A DNA stretch of 64,000 bases, from positions 21,890,103 through 21,954,102 of the forward strand of contig CM067519.1 in the NCBI GenBank assembly GCA_034509495.1. The letters are read 5' to 3'. Below are positions 23,501 through 33,814 of this stretch, one piece after another (within the stretch, counting starts at the first letter, position 1; the number at the start of each line of letters is the position of its first letter). The notes beneath the pieces were generated by a model that was not told where the DNA came from, did no database searches, and saw only the letters and a program-made list of their open reading frames with translations. The translations under genes were made by a program, and so were the position numbers. The stretch comes from Acestrorhynchus altus (lineage: Eukaryota > Chordata > Actinopteri > Characiformes > Acestrorhynchidae).

Positions 23501-26500
23501 TTTCTGCCATTCTCGTTCAGCAGATGTTGATGACTCACTTTCCCAGTTCTATTCTAAGCTGCCAACACTTGTTCCCAGGTGCCATTATTTTATAGTCCAC
23601 TAATTCAAGGTACACTGTATATCCAAATGTTTGTGGACACCCTTTCTAAAAAAATCCAGCTACTTTAAGTTCTCTGTGGAGAAGTACTGGGTTAGGGTTA
23701 GGGTTAGTTACACATTAACCAGTTGACAAAATGCCTTATGCCAGGCTTGGGCTAGAGGTATATAAAGCCCGCCAGCATTGAGCTGTGGAGCAGTGGAACT
23801 GTATTCCCTGGAATGATGAATCTGAGTTGGGGTGATGAACTCACTTAAGCTCTTGTCACTGATTGCAATCAAGTCCTCACAGCAATGCTGCAAAATCTAT
23901 TAGAAAGTCTTCTCTGGGCAGTAATTCCAACAAAAGCTGGATAAACTCTTTTTAATATCTTTGAAGTATTATTTCAGCAGAAAGTAATACTTTAGGACAT
24001 GTAATGTATGTTGGTAGCTTACGTAGAACAAATTACTAATCAACTGAAGGTCTGAAGTAATGAATAGCCAAGTATGAACAAAGAGATCCTCAATTTCAGA
24101 AGTGTATCTAGATCCTCAGCACTTCTGAAATTAGAGCAAAAATCATTTAGAGTATCTTTTATCAGATAAGTTGAATGTATACCGTTAAAAGTTAAATTCT
24201 AACATAAAAAATACAAGAATGCCCTTGCCCTTGTTGTTTATGAATAGTCTAACCCTTCAGCAAAAAGAGCCAATCAGCTTGCTGCTTACGACCACGATTA
24301 GGGAAAAAGTTCCGCCCTTCAGCAAAAAGAGCCAATCAGATGGTCATATCTTCAGAATGTTAATGGTATTCATAATATTAATATCACAATATTAGAATAT
24401 TATAATAGAATATTAGAGTAGAATGATACACTCTGACACACTCAGCCCTCCTGAATGTCCCTTCTCCTCTGGTTGCCTGAGCCCATAGCAGCTCAATATT
24501 TATTGAAAAAGTTATGAATTGATATGGATGTATTTATATTTTGTCTTATTATGCAAAAATATGTATTGCTTGTTTGTCTGTTATATGTGCCAATTGGTTA
24601 GAATTGATAGTAGAAAATGTACCTTTTTGTGTTGGGGAGGAGGGGGGGTCACCCTAAAGTCCTGATCCTAGAGTCACCCCTGCTCAGATAATTAATGCTG
24701 AAGTTAAAGGAACATGAAAACGAACCTCGACATTTTAACTACTGAGATGCTAAGGCATGCATTTCATTTTGACACCACCAGAGGACACTATTCGACTGAG
24801 AGAAAAATGCCTCTCTGATTCCCCTCCCGCGTCCAAACTGACATTCAGATACATTCAGCTGTTTAAATTGCATTTTTAATTTCCAGGAAATGTGCTGATT
24901 TGACCAGAAGTGACTCAATCAATTGCGTTACTCTGCACTACTTTCCAAACAGGAGAATAACAGACTTACTGTTCTGCATTATTTTTAAACAGTGCCCACA
25001 AAGGCAGCTTGAAAAAGTGACTCATAACAGCAGCTGCTGCCCATGAGGCAGTACATGCAACTAACCTAAACATGAAGAATTCCTTTAAAGATCTAAACCT
25101 AAGGGTGTCCAGAAATACGTCCCGTAATCAGTGGCTAATGACTGACAGGTTGCGTTGTGGAACCAATTAGTTCAAAGTCTTGTTTGGGGCTAGTAGCTGC
25201 TGTTTTCAATCATCAGTCAGGCTTCAAAATCATACTATGTAAACAGATGACCACAGAGGGACACTGCTGTATTTACAGGCAGAAATGCGGTGCAAACTGC
25301 TGTGATGAATAAACCTGTCACTGTGTCTTCTGTGGTTTTCCTTCCACATATATGTGTGAAGCCAAATAATACAGTAGAGATTGTTTAAACTTCTCATTAC
25401 AGGGATTTTATTGCAGCTTGATGCTCCATCACAAAATGGAGCAATGGTTTATTTCGATGTCCTCCATGTATTTCAGCATTTTGACAAGAATCGATAAGGC
25501 AGATGGCCTAAAGTAGATTCAGCTCTTAGGTTGGTTGTTAAATGTTTTAAAGAAATGTTTGGTTGTTTAATGTTTCTCTGTGTTCTTCAGGCTCTAAAGG
25601 AATGGTTGTTGTGAAACAAATGGCTCATTTTATGCAAAAAACGTAACTCAAACAGAATAACATTGGCTAGGGATAGGGGCAGTTGTCATCTTGGGGCAAG
25701 AATAGGGGCACTTGTCATCGGCCAATACATAAAGTTCCCCAATTTCTGCCACTTGGGAGTAATGCCTAATTCCCCTTGTGGCCTTAGTCACTCGGTTTGA
25801 GTACATTGGGAATTCTTTGGGAATTCCTTGGAATTTGATGGGGCAATGGGAGATGAGGCGATGGGAGTAAGAAGAATTGAACTTGATATCTAGACCGAAA
25901 CCTACTGCTCTCCTGATCTTTCGTCTGAGACTCACTGGCTGGCAGGCATGCATTATTTTATTATTACAAGTAAACACTATCAAAAGAACACACCACCAGC
26001 TCCAGTAATTTCACTGCCATTGCCCTTTAAATGGGACAGTAAGAGAATGTGGTCTTTACACACTGTGCATTCACATTTCAGGAGAAGATCAGTGATACTG
26101 GTAGCATACTTCAAGGTAGATGAAACTGATTTACCTGGAGCTGTTTTCCCTCCAAGGACCAGTTTGGCTGGAAGGCTATTTGTCTTCTGCTTGGCAATAG
26201 CACTGGGGTTGGGACGCAAGCTTTGGGCCTGGCGCTGCCGCCGAAGTTCTTCCTCTCGTTCTTGGGCTGCTCGAATTTCCTCCTCGATCATAGATAGTGT
26301 CCTCTGCTTGCGTGAACGCAACTTGAAAGGCCCTGAAGTGACTTCCGTGTCCTGGGAACGGGTCATAGATGCTGTGCTTCGGAGCTCCGCTGCCTCTGAG
26401 TACTTACTAAAATAACTGAACTCTGGCTTCTCACTTGGTGGTGGAGAAGGACTCGGAGGCCTGTAAGTGTTCACTGGAATAGCTGGGGTGGCTTGTGTTG

Positions 26501-28247
26501 CTTGGACTGCAGGCATCTGCACAGTGATTTTGGGAGCTGTCTTTATCTCTTCCGTATGGAAGGGCTCATTCAGTGGTGGCACGTGAGGAGACTTCTCTTC
26601 AGGTGTTGCTGGTGAAGGTTCAGAAACTTCTACATGTCTCTCAGAGATAGGGGAGGACTGCTGGATAGCCTGAAGTGGTTGCCATTTCTCTGTCTGATGT
26701 GCAATTGCTTGCTGGATGGCATTCTGGACCAAGATGCCTGCATGGTATTCCAGCTCCTCCTCTGTCAGGCTGTCTCCCATACAGGAGCTGCTCTGCTCAC
26801 CTGCTGTACTGCCCTCCAGTTTCCCATTGATAGGTGTTGTAGCCACTGGAGTACAAGGAAAGGAATAATCTCCCAGGGAGTTTTCCAAGAAGGCGCTCAT
26901 GGTCTCATTGGAGGCACCACTGTCACTTATATTATCCATGCTGAAATCATTAGACAGGGTCTCAAGCACAGTAGTGTCCTGAGACCTGAGGGACAGGTCA
27001 TCCAATCCAGAGTCGATTTCCTCAGGATGATAAGAGCTGTTCATGGAACGCTGGTACAAATCAGAGTCTTCATCCTTGAAGATAGTCATCACTGCCCTGG
27101 CACAGGTAAAGTCATCGTTTTTCACTTCATTGTCCTTGATATGTGTAGTGGACTCTCCAGGGCTGCAGAAAACTCCTCTGACCTGGCTCATTTCTCCCCC
27201 ATCATCCACACTGACCCTACCATGACTGGTCACTGTTATGGAACTGCCTGACTTATCAAAATCTGTGGTCCTGGAAAAAGGTTTGGCAGAGTAAATCTGT
27301 GGAGCCACACTTCTTTTAACAGCTGGCTTGGTGTGTTCCATCTGAAAAAAATGTTGACGTGCTGAAGAGAAGTCGATGCCCTGAACTACAACATCCTCCT
27401 TATTAACTACATCAGGTTGGAGAAAAGAGACGGTTTGTTTGGGGGAAGTTTGGGGAACTCTGTAAGTTTCAGGTTTCTTCTGCTTTCTCTCCTCATACTT
27501 TCTGAGTGACTCCAGTTGTTCTGGTTCCAGCTCATCTTCCAACGACTTCTCCTGTGGTGGGTTCCACCATTTTGCTGCAATTCCTGGATTTTTCTTGACT
27601 GCTTGATCTCGGATGAGTTCCAGTCGCTCTCTCTCGAGCTCTGCAATCTCTTCTGAAGGCCTCACTTTCTTCACTCTTATTTCTTTCTCTGTTGGTGTGT
27701 CAAAAAGCTTGGATGGCCTTTTCTCTTCATGGAATGCTCGAAGCTCAAAACGGGCTTCTTTCTTAAGTGCCGTTCCTGTCTCAGGTGACCTGTTGCAGTC
27801 GTCGCTCATCATTCCTGAATGACCATTTGGTTTGGTGTTATTCAAAGTGTCCTCAACATAGGTCGTCTGCTTTTTCCCCTCTACAACTACTTCATGACGA
27901 ATTGCAGAAGACACCTCAGAAATATGAACAGATGGCCCAGTTCCATCTACACTGATTGCTTGGGGCTCAGGGGAGCAAGTTCCATTTGAAGTCATCTCTG
28001 CTCCAGGGTCATAGCAGTTGGCTTCAAGCACCTCATCGAGGTAACGGATTTCCTGCGCAACTTCACTGTCCAGCGCTTCTCCTCTGTGCCTCACACCATT
28101 TTGTCCACTGGCCGCATGGCTATCATTTTGGGTCTCAAGTTCCATGTTGCCACTGGAGTTAACACTGATTGGGTCTAAGAAACTGACACTCTTCAGGCTC
28201 TTCTCGCACTTCAGCTCACTGTCATCCTCTGTAATCCTGGAGGATTT
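16932..28247 (-). CDS. akap2: A-kinase anchor protein 2 (PALM2AKAP2, AKAP2 part), 3' exons
   Basis: CDS = complement(join(16932..17502, 19978..20016, 20872..21062, 26135..28247)), 5' partial, with N at 17063-17381. AKAP2 binds PKA regulatory subunits RII through an amphipathic helix and places the kinase at actin or membrane sites; a lens complex with aquaporin-0 is known. Counting from the first base of the 2.1-kb exon, the landmarks are: EVAQEIRYLDEVLEANC (62-78), KKEARFELRAFHE (162-174), VKKNPGIAAKWWNPPQEK (217-234), SQDTTVLETLSNDFSMDN (422-439), the RII helix AGILVQNAIQQAI (503-515), FSYFSKYSEAAELRSTAS (610-627), a basic patch with coiled coil FKLRSRKQRTLSMIEEEIRA (641-660), then [16 protein letters not shown] and the terminal RRKSNMALRWEAGIYANQ. 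All these blocks match human AKAP2 closely. The N-terminus and any PALM2 half are outside the recognised exons. Confidence 0.93.
16940..17002. repeat. akap2: (CCT/CTT)n trinucleotide repeat
   Basis: Plus-strand CCT/TTC runs, which encode poly-Glu on the minus strand. It is matched by a similar run at 17382-17414 on the other side of the gap, so the tract is long and probably polymorphic. Confidence 0.9.
17063..17381. other. Assembly gap (319 N)
   Basis: An unresolved run of N between two GAG/CTC-repeat flanks. One flank is highly GC-rich, which probably caused the assembly failure. It interrupts the akap2 terminal exon. Confidence 0.99.
17503..19977 (-). other. akap2: akap2 intron between microexon and terminal exon
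   Basis: About 2.5 kb of AT-rich intron with a palindromic 'gctggtc' repeat at 17945-18250. An open frame at 18564-18902 (plus) has no recognisable similarity. No other exon was identified. Confidence 0.8.
17945..18250. repeat. 'gctggtcatgctg' palindromic dispersed repeat
   Basis: Repeated use of GCTGGT/ACCAGC words in both orientations (ctagtagctggtttcag, ggtaatgctggtcatgctg, gactagctgggtcaggttg, aaccagcttgatctggcc, tttttcagcagg). This is a family of foldback elements widespread in teleosts. A second, more diverged copy lies at 45885-46145. Confidence 0.7.
19978..20016 (-). CDS. akap2: akap2 39-nt cassette microexon
   Basis: The acceptor has a long pyrimidine tract (CTGCCTCTTTTCCTTCTTATCAG|TAC) and the donor is GAG|GTACTG. 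The 13 codons YARLLLASGVTSE align with YTSKLLSCKVTSE, which I recall at the same place in a human AKAP2 isoform, just before VLEATRV. Phase is 0 on both sides, so inclusion or skipping keeps the frame. The donor lacks A or G at +3, consistent with regulated use. It is easy to miss because it is far below usual open-frame cut-offs. Confidence 0.85.
20017..20871 (-). other. akap2: akap2 intron upstream of microexon
   Basis: 0.85 kb, AT-rich, no recognised repeat or exon. The last 30 bases next to the microexon form a strong pyrimidine tract on the minus strand. Confidence 0.85.
20872..21062 (-). CDS. akap2: akap2 exon encoding [16 protein letters not shown]
   Basis: A 191-nt exon with acceptor CATTCAG|GTAAAA and donor AATAGT|GTGAGT. 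With the preceding G it restores glycine and reads GKIEKIRVAPPVSPASSNG, ending [20 protein letters not shown] and KRREKHEDNS. The human counterpart is KIEKVKPPPSPTTEG and [20 protein letters not shown]. It ends in phase 0, so it can join either the 39-nt microexon or the terminal exon directly. Confidence 0.95.
21305..21400. repeat. Fragment of the 'atggaccaata' repeat family
   Basis: ataaatggaccaatataaac followed by actccag...aaaatg, as in 1777-2010, 4141-4320 and 50690-50770. Confidence 0.55.
21446..21639. repeat. Foldback repeat with caggggtcaccaac ends
   Basis: The ends caggggtcaccaac (21446) and gttggtgacccctg (21626-21639) are exact inverted copies of each other. The inner arms repeat ggagagctaccttcctgcag against ggaaggtagctcaccagg. 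No coding frame. Confidence 0.8.
21827..22015. repeat. Dispersed short palindromic repeat, copy 2
   Basis: Left ccaggtcctggaggcaccct and right agggtgcctctaggaccagg are near-perfect inverted arms. The interior (ctcacaacacacctaattca) is the reverse of the acctgattca theme of copy 1 at 727-911. Confidence 0.8.
22979..23243. mobile_element. TA-flanked MITE
   Basis: A 265-bp element with inverted ends. The left end is caatggcatgcaaacctttg and the reversed right end cagtggcatgcaaaagtttg. TA lies on both outer sides, fitting Tc1/mariner-type insertion. No transposase frame. Confidence 0.85.
23611..23990. repeat. DNA-transposon relic with 'atatccaaatgtttgtggac' end
   Basis: It starts cactgtatatccaaatgttt and gtggacaccc. 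The interior contains gagcagtggaactgtattcc and gattgcaatcaagtcctcac, shared with 44325-44690 and, in reverse, with 49495-49848. A short telomere-like gggttagggttagggttag lies at 23690-23707. Right boundary uncertain. Confidence 0.65.
24092..24132. other. Perfect 13-bp hairpin
   Basis: AATTTCAGAAGTG (24092-24104) and CACTTCTGAAATT (24120-24132) pair perfectly around a 15-base loop. Intronic; probably the core of a small foldback insertion. Confidence 0.7.
24251..24340. repeat. Duplicated 25-bp word
   Basis: cccttcagcaaaaagagcca followed by atcag occurs twice, about 63 bp apart (near 24251 and 24314), a recent local duplication. Confidence 0.75.
25655..25965. repeat. Possible retroposed repeat next to akap2 large exon
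   Basis: Shares the phrase cattgggaattct...ggaattcc with 29935-30060 (gtcaattgggaaatcc...ggattcctc). The gttcaagttc-like 'aagaattgaacttgatatc' with following 'ctgctctcctgatctttcg' is suggestive of a tRNA-derived SINE read in the minus orientation. Family not established. Confidence 0.4.
26135..28247 (-). CDS. akap2: akap2 large exon with RII-binding helix
   Basis: A 2113-nt exon of 704 codons plus one base. The acceptor is TTTGCTTTCAG|AAATCC (phase 0) and the donor GCTCCAG|GTAAAT (phase 1). It begins KSSRITEDDSELK, aligning with KPPQLSEDDIWLK, which lies upstream of the canonical AKAP2 start in human PALM2-AKAP2. The exon therefore supports read-through from upstream exons. M35 (ATG at 28145, GCAACATGG, strong context) reads MELETQ and lines up with the human AKAP2 start MEIEVS, so the short AKAP2 form may start there. 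The RII helix is encoded at about 26692-26754. The exon is fully open, with no frameshift. Confidence 0.95.
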
Positions 28248-29684
28248 CTGAAAGCAAACAGAAACCAAAATGAGCTCAGATTACACTGCTTTACAAACAT
28301 ACATCTATGCCTCCAGCATCCCATGTAATGCACAATGACATATATACACAGTACTGTATATTATATACAATGGAAACAGTTTAGACCCAACTTAAGAAGT
28401 GTTTATGTAATGTACACAATGTGCAGACCTAAAAAGAATCCTTGCATGGGACCATCATGCATAATGGAGGAACAGCCCATGATAAAGCTTGAAGGATAAT
28501 GGGTTTGTTCAACTCTGACCTATGCAATCTGATCTTAGGTATAAATGATTTATGAGGAGACCTCATACAATCCCCACTGATGCCATATTAGAATTGTATA
28601 GGATGGTAAAGAAACCATATAACCAAGCAGTTCAAACCTATTAAGGAATGATATGTTTTGGTTGCAAACATGGATGCTATATTTTAATTAGAGTCAAGGC
28701 TGTGGCTCAGGCTGTTGCTCAAGCATTTGTAAGACTCTCTTTATTTGGAATATTTGGCTGGAATAACAATATTTCGCTGGAATACCAACAGCAAATTCAC
28801 ATGAACAGTGGAAGGAGCATAACATTCTGAGATTCAATCTCCCAGCCATCCCAGATCACTCCATTTATGGCCATTACGTGATTTTTTCACTAATGGAAAA
28901 GCATTGATTTCAGGTTCAGCTGGGTGTTCTTGGTTTTTGGGGGGCAAATAGCAAAAAGGTTACTCTACTCTTGGTCTGTCACTAAGGATAAGTGAAGTGT
29001 AGTCTCCCTGTGGGAAATGGGAACCTCATGGGCACAGTGAAGCCCAGCACAACCTCCTCAGGGGAAATACCAATGAGTGAGCTCAGCTCAGATTTAAATG
29101 ACTGCTTTTCACCAGATGGGACAGACCTTTTGAAATGGAAACCTGTCCTGTTTTTTTATGCTGGGAATCTTTTTGCATTACAGAAGCACTACTGGCATTA
29201 CACAACCCTGGAGGAATAAGAGCATTATATATAGTGCATAACGTTTTTCATAATACTGTCATAATTATACTCTGGACAAGTACTTTAACTGCACTTTAAT
29301 AGTACAAGAAATTAGTCTTTGTGCATAATTTTTGCTAAATCATGGCATGGAATTATGGAATTGGTAAATTCCACTACTATTGTAAAATACTCACTGTTTG
29401 TAAACTCAATTAAAGCATTTATAATATAAAACTTTACAGTCTTGTCTAAGGTGACTGCACACTGCCCAAAATGAGCGCTGACAGGCATTCTTTTCCATTG
29501 CTTTGCATTGACATTTCAGCTTTAAGGGTGCACGTCTGAGCAGTTTCAATTGTGTCCATTTGTTTGACGGTCAGTGTTGGTGAAAAGACTTCTCCGAGAT
29601 GTAAACAAGACACCCAGGGCTGTTAAAATAGGCCTGGAACAGAGTTGTGAGAAGTTGTTTTATAGCATGGCCCTAAAACCTACA

Positions 29685-29835
29685 AACCTACTGTGCACAT
29701 TTTAGTGGATTCCCTCCTTTAACACACTCCCTGGCTTGTTAATTAGCTGGTTTGTTGAATCAGGTGTGTTGGGAGCAGGGAAAGCACTAAAAGGTGCAGG
29801 GCAGGGGGGGGGGGTCTCCAGAATTAGGCTTAAGA
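29685..29835. repeat. Dispersed short palindromic repeat, copy 3 (partial)
   Basis: Contains aatcaggtgtgttgggagca, gggaaagcactaaaa and gggtctccag, as in copies at 727-911 and 21827-22015. A G10 run precedes the right end. Confidence 0.65.
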
Positions 29836-30269
29836 AAATTAAAGATTAAAGCTGGAGTTTAGGTCACAGCAGAGGTTTAGATTCAAACATTATACCTTTC
29901 TACATGTTACCCTGTTGTTATTGTGTTACCCTTGTTTCCTTATCCAGTCGATTTGAGTCAATTGGGAAATCCTAGGGATTCCTCTGAATCGACTGGCGAA
30001 GGGAGAGACAAATAGAACTAGACCCAGAAGTGGCAATGATAGCGGACCTGACACTTGATCAGGATGCTATAAAGCACAGCTTGTGTGAGATACTGCACTT
30101 TTATACATTGTATGAGGACTAGCATTTAACCGCTTAGCTACTGTATGAGTCGGGGGAAAGCATAATGGCTTGTAGGCCAAGTGTTAGATGGTTAGACGGC
30201 GACATTGCACATCAACAGTAGTAAAAGCAGTAGTATTATACACTTTGTTAACACCTCTATCTGATTCAA

Positions 30270-30385
30270 TCACGGCTCCGAGTGGCTCAGCGGTCTAATG
30301 AGCCAACACTATGATCTGAGGATCGGTTCAGTTTGCTTGCAGTTGGAACTTGGAACCATTCGCTGCTTGTAGGATTAGGCCGTGT
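30270..30385 (+). repeat. tRNA-derived SINE, head region
   Basis: ggctccgagtggctcagcgg, then tctaa...cactatgatctgaggatcg, resembles a tRNA A-box region and anticodon arm and starts the same way as the copies at 33420-33705 and 59648-59935. Body mostly missing. Confidence 0.6.
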
Positions 30386-30916
30386 CTTTGGATTTACTTC
30401 ATTAGACTCTGTAATGACTTTTGTCTGCCTTATCTAACTGTGTACCTATCCTGTTAGTTGAAATCAGGTATGGTTTCAGGTTAGTTAAGGTGTGAATTGC
30501 AGGGGCAGGGTTCCAGGCTGCAATTCTAGATAAATCTAAGGGATTTCCACATAGAAGGTCAGAGTGCTTGCAAATTCTTTACTTGGAATCCTTCTCTGCT
30601 CTATTCAAATGAAAATGGACATGTAAGGCACATTTTAAGATACTCCATATTTTTAAAGACCTTCCATATTAGTTTTATGATAGCTTCTTGACACATGCCT
30701 TTTCCATAGCATCACGAAGGGCAATTTTGGAAGGATATAGCACCAAATTTTGAACTCTTCAAACGGTCCCCAGGTGAACTCCTCTAGTTCTGCAACCCCA
30801 GACTGGATCTCATTCAATATTCACATGGCCTACATTCTGCGTCTTCAGTGAAACTAGCACTGTTCGGACAACACAGGCACACTTTCACACACATTCGCAC
30901 TAAATAAACACTTTAA

Positions 30917-30921
<5 letters not shown>

Positions 30922-31003
<82 letters not shown>
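30922..31003. repeat. Compound (AC)n(AT)n microsatellite
   Basis: About 20 AC units run directly into about 19 AT units. Long enough to be highly variable. Confidence 0.97.
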
Positions 31004-31004
<1 letters not shown>

Positions 31005-31684
31005 CATTTCCCAGACCAACATTGTGAACATGTGAGATACTTGCTTACAACTAGCATAAGTACACATTAACTCCATCCAATCTTGGCTCTGGATCCTAAA
31101 ATAAATGAAGCACTAAGGCACCACTGCTCCTGCCTTTACAGAAACACTGTTGCTAAAGAAACATCTGCCTCATTATCTTCAAGGCAGTTCAGTGTGTAAG
31201 CCCGGGCTTAAAGGCATCACGTGATGTTATCTTTAATGTGGCTTTATGGCACCATGACAAACTGAATGAAGTTCCCTGTTCTCCACTACACCAGACCAGC
31301 CATAGCTTGAGGGTGTGTTTGTTACCACACCATGTTCCCTCTCCTCTTCTCGGACCCCTCCACCCAAACCACCCACTTTAGCCATACCTCTAAGCAAATG
31401 ATGACATTAAATGTCATGTGAGCCTCCCCAAGACACTAAAAGACAAACAATGAGTGCACAGATTAGACGAGCAATGGGATGGGCAGAGGAAGGGTCACTC
31501 AAGCAGATGATTTTACTGATAAACTCAATATTATTGACTGGTTAGGACTGTCACATTCAGCTGGAGAAAGAAGGACCCTTTATAATTTGATCTGTGAACC
31601 TCACCAAATGTGTCCCATTAGAGATTAAATGAAATAATTTGGTAAAAATTCACATGTACACAATGTTCCACTTGTAGATTTGCT

Positions 31685-31853
31685 CCTTGAGGAACTTTTA
31701 GGGGGTTCTTCAGCTTGAAACTGTGGAGGAACCTCTTAAGGTGCTTCAAAGAACCTTCAATGAAAGGTCATAGGTTTTGTGAAGGTTCCTCAAGGCACTT
31801 TAAGAGCTTCCTCCACAATTTTAAACAGAAGAACCTCAAAAAGTTCCTCAAGG
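31685..31853. repeat. Near-full-length palindromic element (~170 bp)
   Basis: The left arm runs ccttgaggaacttttag, ggttcttcagcttgaaact, gtggaggaacctcttaagg. The reversed right arm runs ccttgaggaactttttgagg, ttcttctgtttaaaatt, gtggaggaagctcttaaagt. The arms meet near 31770, so the single strand would fold into one long hairpin. Related 'aagaacctt' words occur at 54370-54480 and 60200-61330. Confidence 0.8.
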
Positions 31854-31969
31854 TGCTTAGACTTTTAACACTGTAGAAATATGAGGCCTATAGGTTAAAA
31901 GGAATACTAATATCTGGTGATAAGTTTAGAATCATGCAAACTGCATAGGTATCACACACACCAGGACTT

Positions 31970-32275
31970 CAGCTATCACACATGCTACCAGCGTCAGGAA
32001 GGGATAAAGCACTGGTGGCATGCTGGCAGCAGCTTTCTCCGACCCATCGCATCTTTTTGAACTGGCTCTCAGCAGCTGGACAACTAAACATACTTAGAGG
32101 AGAACACTAACTGCCAGTTCCTAACAGACACTGGTACTGATAAGCATCCCATCCTGCCCACCCAGAGAGAGTTAGGCCAGTTTTGCACTCTTGGATCAAA
32201 CTTGCAGTCTCCGGTGACTGATCAGGCCAGGGATTAGACAATTTTGCCATTCGGCAGCTTGCAGGTTTGTACTTT
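31970..32275 (-). repeat. tRNA-derived SINE copy (diverged)
   Basis: Read on the minus strand it has a degenerate tRNA-like head (near 32240-32275) and the body phrase ggcctaactctctctgggtg, matching the 33420-33705 copy. Confidence 0.5.
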
Positions 32276-32631
32276 AAATCTGCACAATGTTAATTGTTGG
32301 GTATGAGTGTCCAATAATTGATGGAAAACTCCAAACCCCAAAGATGTATTGACTGAATGATTGCATTTGGGGGGTTAATTTGAGTGTCTGCCAACATATT
32401 CCTTTAAGACCCTCCCTCTCTCCCACTCTATGTATGTCTCAGTCCTGGTCATGCTCTCTGGCAGCTCTGGCTGTAATAAGCTGTGCTCTTGGTCGGGGGA
32501 AGTGGACGTCCTGCTGAGCCCCCTCTGACATTCCCTGCATAGCTCAGCTGTCCTCCAGACTCCCGCTGTCTAATGGAAGTGATGAAGGATACACAGCCCT
32601 GGCTAGTGTAATTAAAGTGTGTTTAAATGTT

Positions 32632-32635
<4 letters not shown>

Positions 32636-32671
<36 letters not shown>
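32636..32671. repeat. (GT)n microsatellite
   Basis: About 18 GT units. Confidence 0.95.
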
Positions 32672-32674
<3 letters not shown>

Positions 32675-33419
32675 TTTTTTTTCTTGGGTGTGGAGGGGTG
32701 GGGCGGGGTGTGTGCATGTACATTACTTGTCAAAAGTTTGTAAATGACTTGAATTCTTATAAAATCATAATCAAAATTAAAATAAATGGTTAATATGCAT
32801 TAAACATGTTTATTAGATGGTCAGATGTTCTTAAACATCTGGCAGGCAGTGTTCCTCATTGTTGAAATTTGAGAGCCTATGGCTGGTACCTTATTTTTCT
32901 TGCGAGTGCCATTCTCTGCATGGTGCCACTGAAGCATCTGGAAACAGTTAGCCTGACACACACAATTAACACACGGCCAAGCCTCCCTATACAGATCAGC
33001 CCTGGTTCATGCTTTGAAGAGACACTGGGCCAGCATACCTTCCTGTGTTCTTTTATCTGCTCTCACAAACAAAAACTCGCTGAAAGGTCGATGGTAATGC
33101 TAGAAGCGTCTGGCCAGTGCTCTGAGAGTTGGAGTGACTGACACAAAGCATGGGCAGCGACAACAGGATCATCCTGCGGTGCCGCTGACAGGAGAATCCT
33201 GAAACTGGATCCCCTGTGTTGCTCCTTACAGAAGCCCGCAAGTCAAAAGGGGATTCAGTGGAGCAGCTTGGTCTTAGTGACCATTAGGAGAGCGAGACAT
33301 GACATCACCAGAGTGGAATGAACAGAATTATTTCAAAACTCAAAGCTCATCTGCTTCTGGGGTTATATTTAGGGAACATCCACACGTTTCTGGACATTTA
33401 AAAAATAAATAAAAAGATA

Positions 33420-33705
33420 TATTCCTTGAAGACAAGCACATGCCTCTGATACATGTGAAGTCAGCCACTGTCTCTTTTTGAGAAGGAAAGTGTCACCAGC
33501 TCTGATATAACAGCAAACAGATGCCTGTGCAACATTGCGCTGGGTGTGATATGGAGAGAGCAACATCTACACACCCAGAGAGAGCCTGGCCAAATTTGCT
33601 CTTTCAGTCTCTATGGCAAAAACATCACCTAGAATTCGAACATGTAATCCTTGGATCATAGTGTTAGACCCTTAGACTGCTGAGCCACTCAAAGCCCAAT
33701 CCTTC
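33420..33705 (-). repeat. tRNA-derived SINE, near full length
   Basis: On the minus strand it begins gggctttgagtggctcagca, then gtctaagggtctaacactat, a tRNA-like head with box-B-like gttcgaattct. The body holds gagcaaatttggccaggctc and tctctgggtg, and ends in agaggcatgtgcttgtctt. This is the clearest copy of the family in the window. Confidence 0.75.
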
Positions 33706-33814
33706 ATTTTCAAACATACCTGTGTACATGTGGACATAGTCTTACAGTGCTGTCAAGATGATGATCTAAACTGCTTCCACAGATGGGGGTACTGATGTCA
33801 ACAAAGTTGTGTCT

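Larger units (their letters stand above)
21063..26134 (-). other. akap2: akap2 intron between large exon and 191-nt exon
   Basis: A 5.1-kb intron packed with repeats: two foldback elements, a TA-flanked MITE, a DNA-transposon relic, a duplicated 25-bp word and a hairpin. No other exon was recognised. Confidence 0.85.

Noticed and set aside
23690..23707. Telomere-like gggttagggttag as an interstitial telomere
   Set aside because: Only about three units, inside a transposon relic; too short to support.
26634..27251. Long plus-strand frames opposite the akap2 large exon
   Set aside because: They are antisense shadows. The minus-strand frame carries the AKAP2 motifs and splice sites.
30922..31003. 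(AC)n(AT)n tract as an origin or CRISPR-like array
   Set aside because: It is a simple compound microsatellite without spacers.
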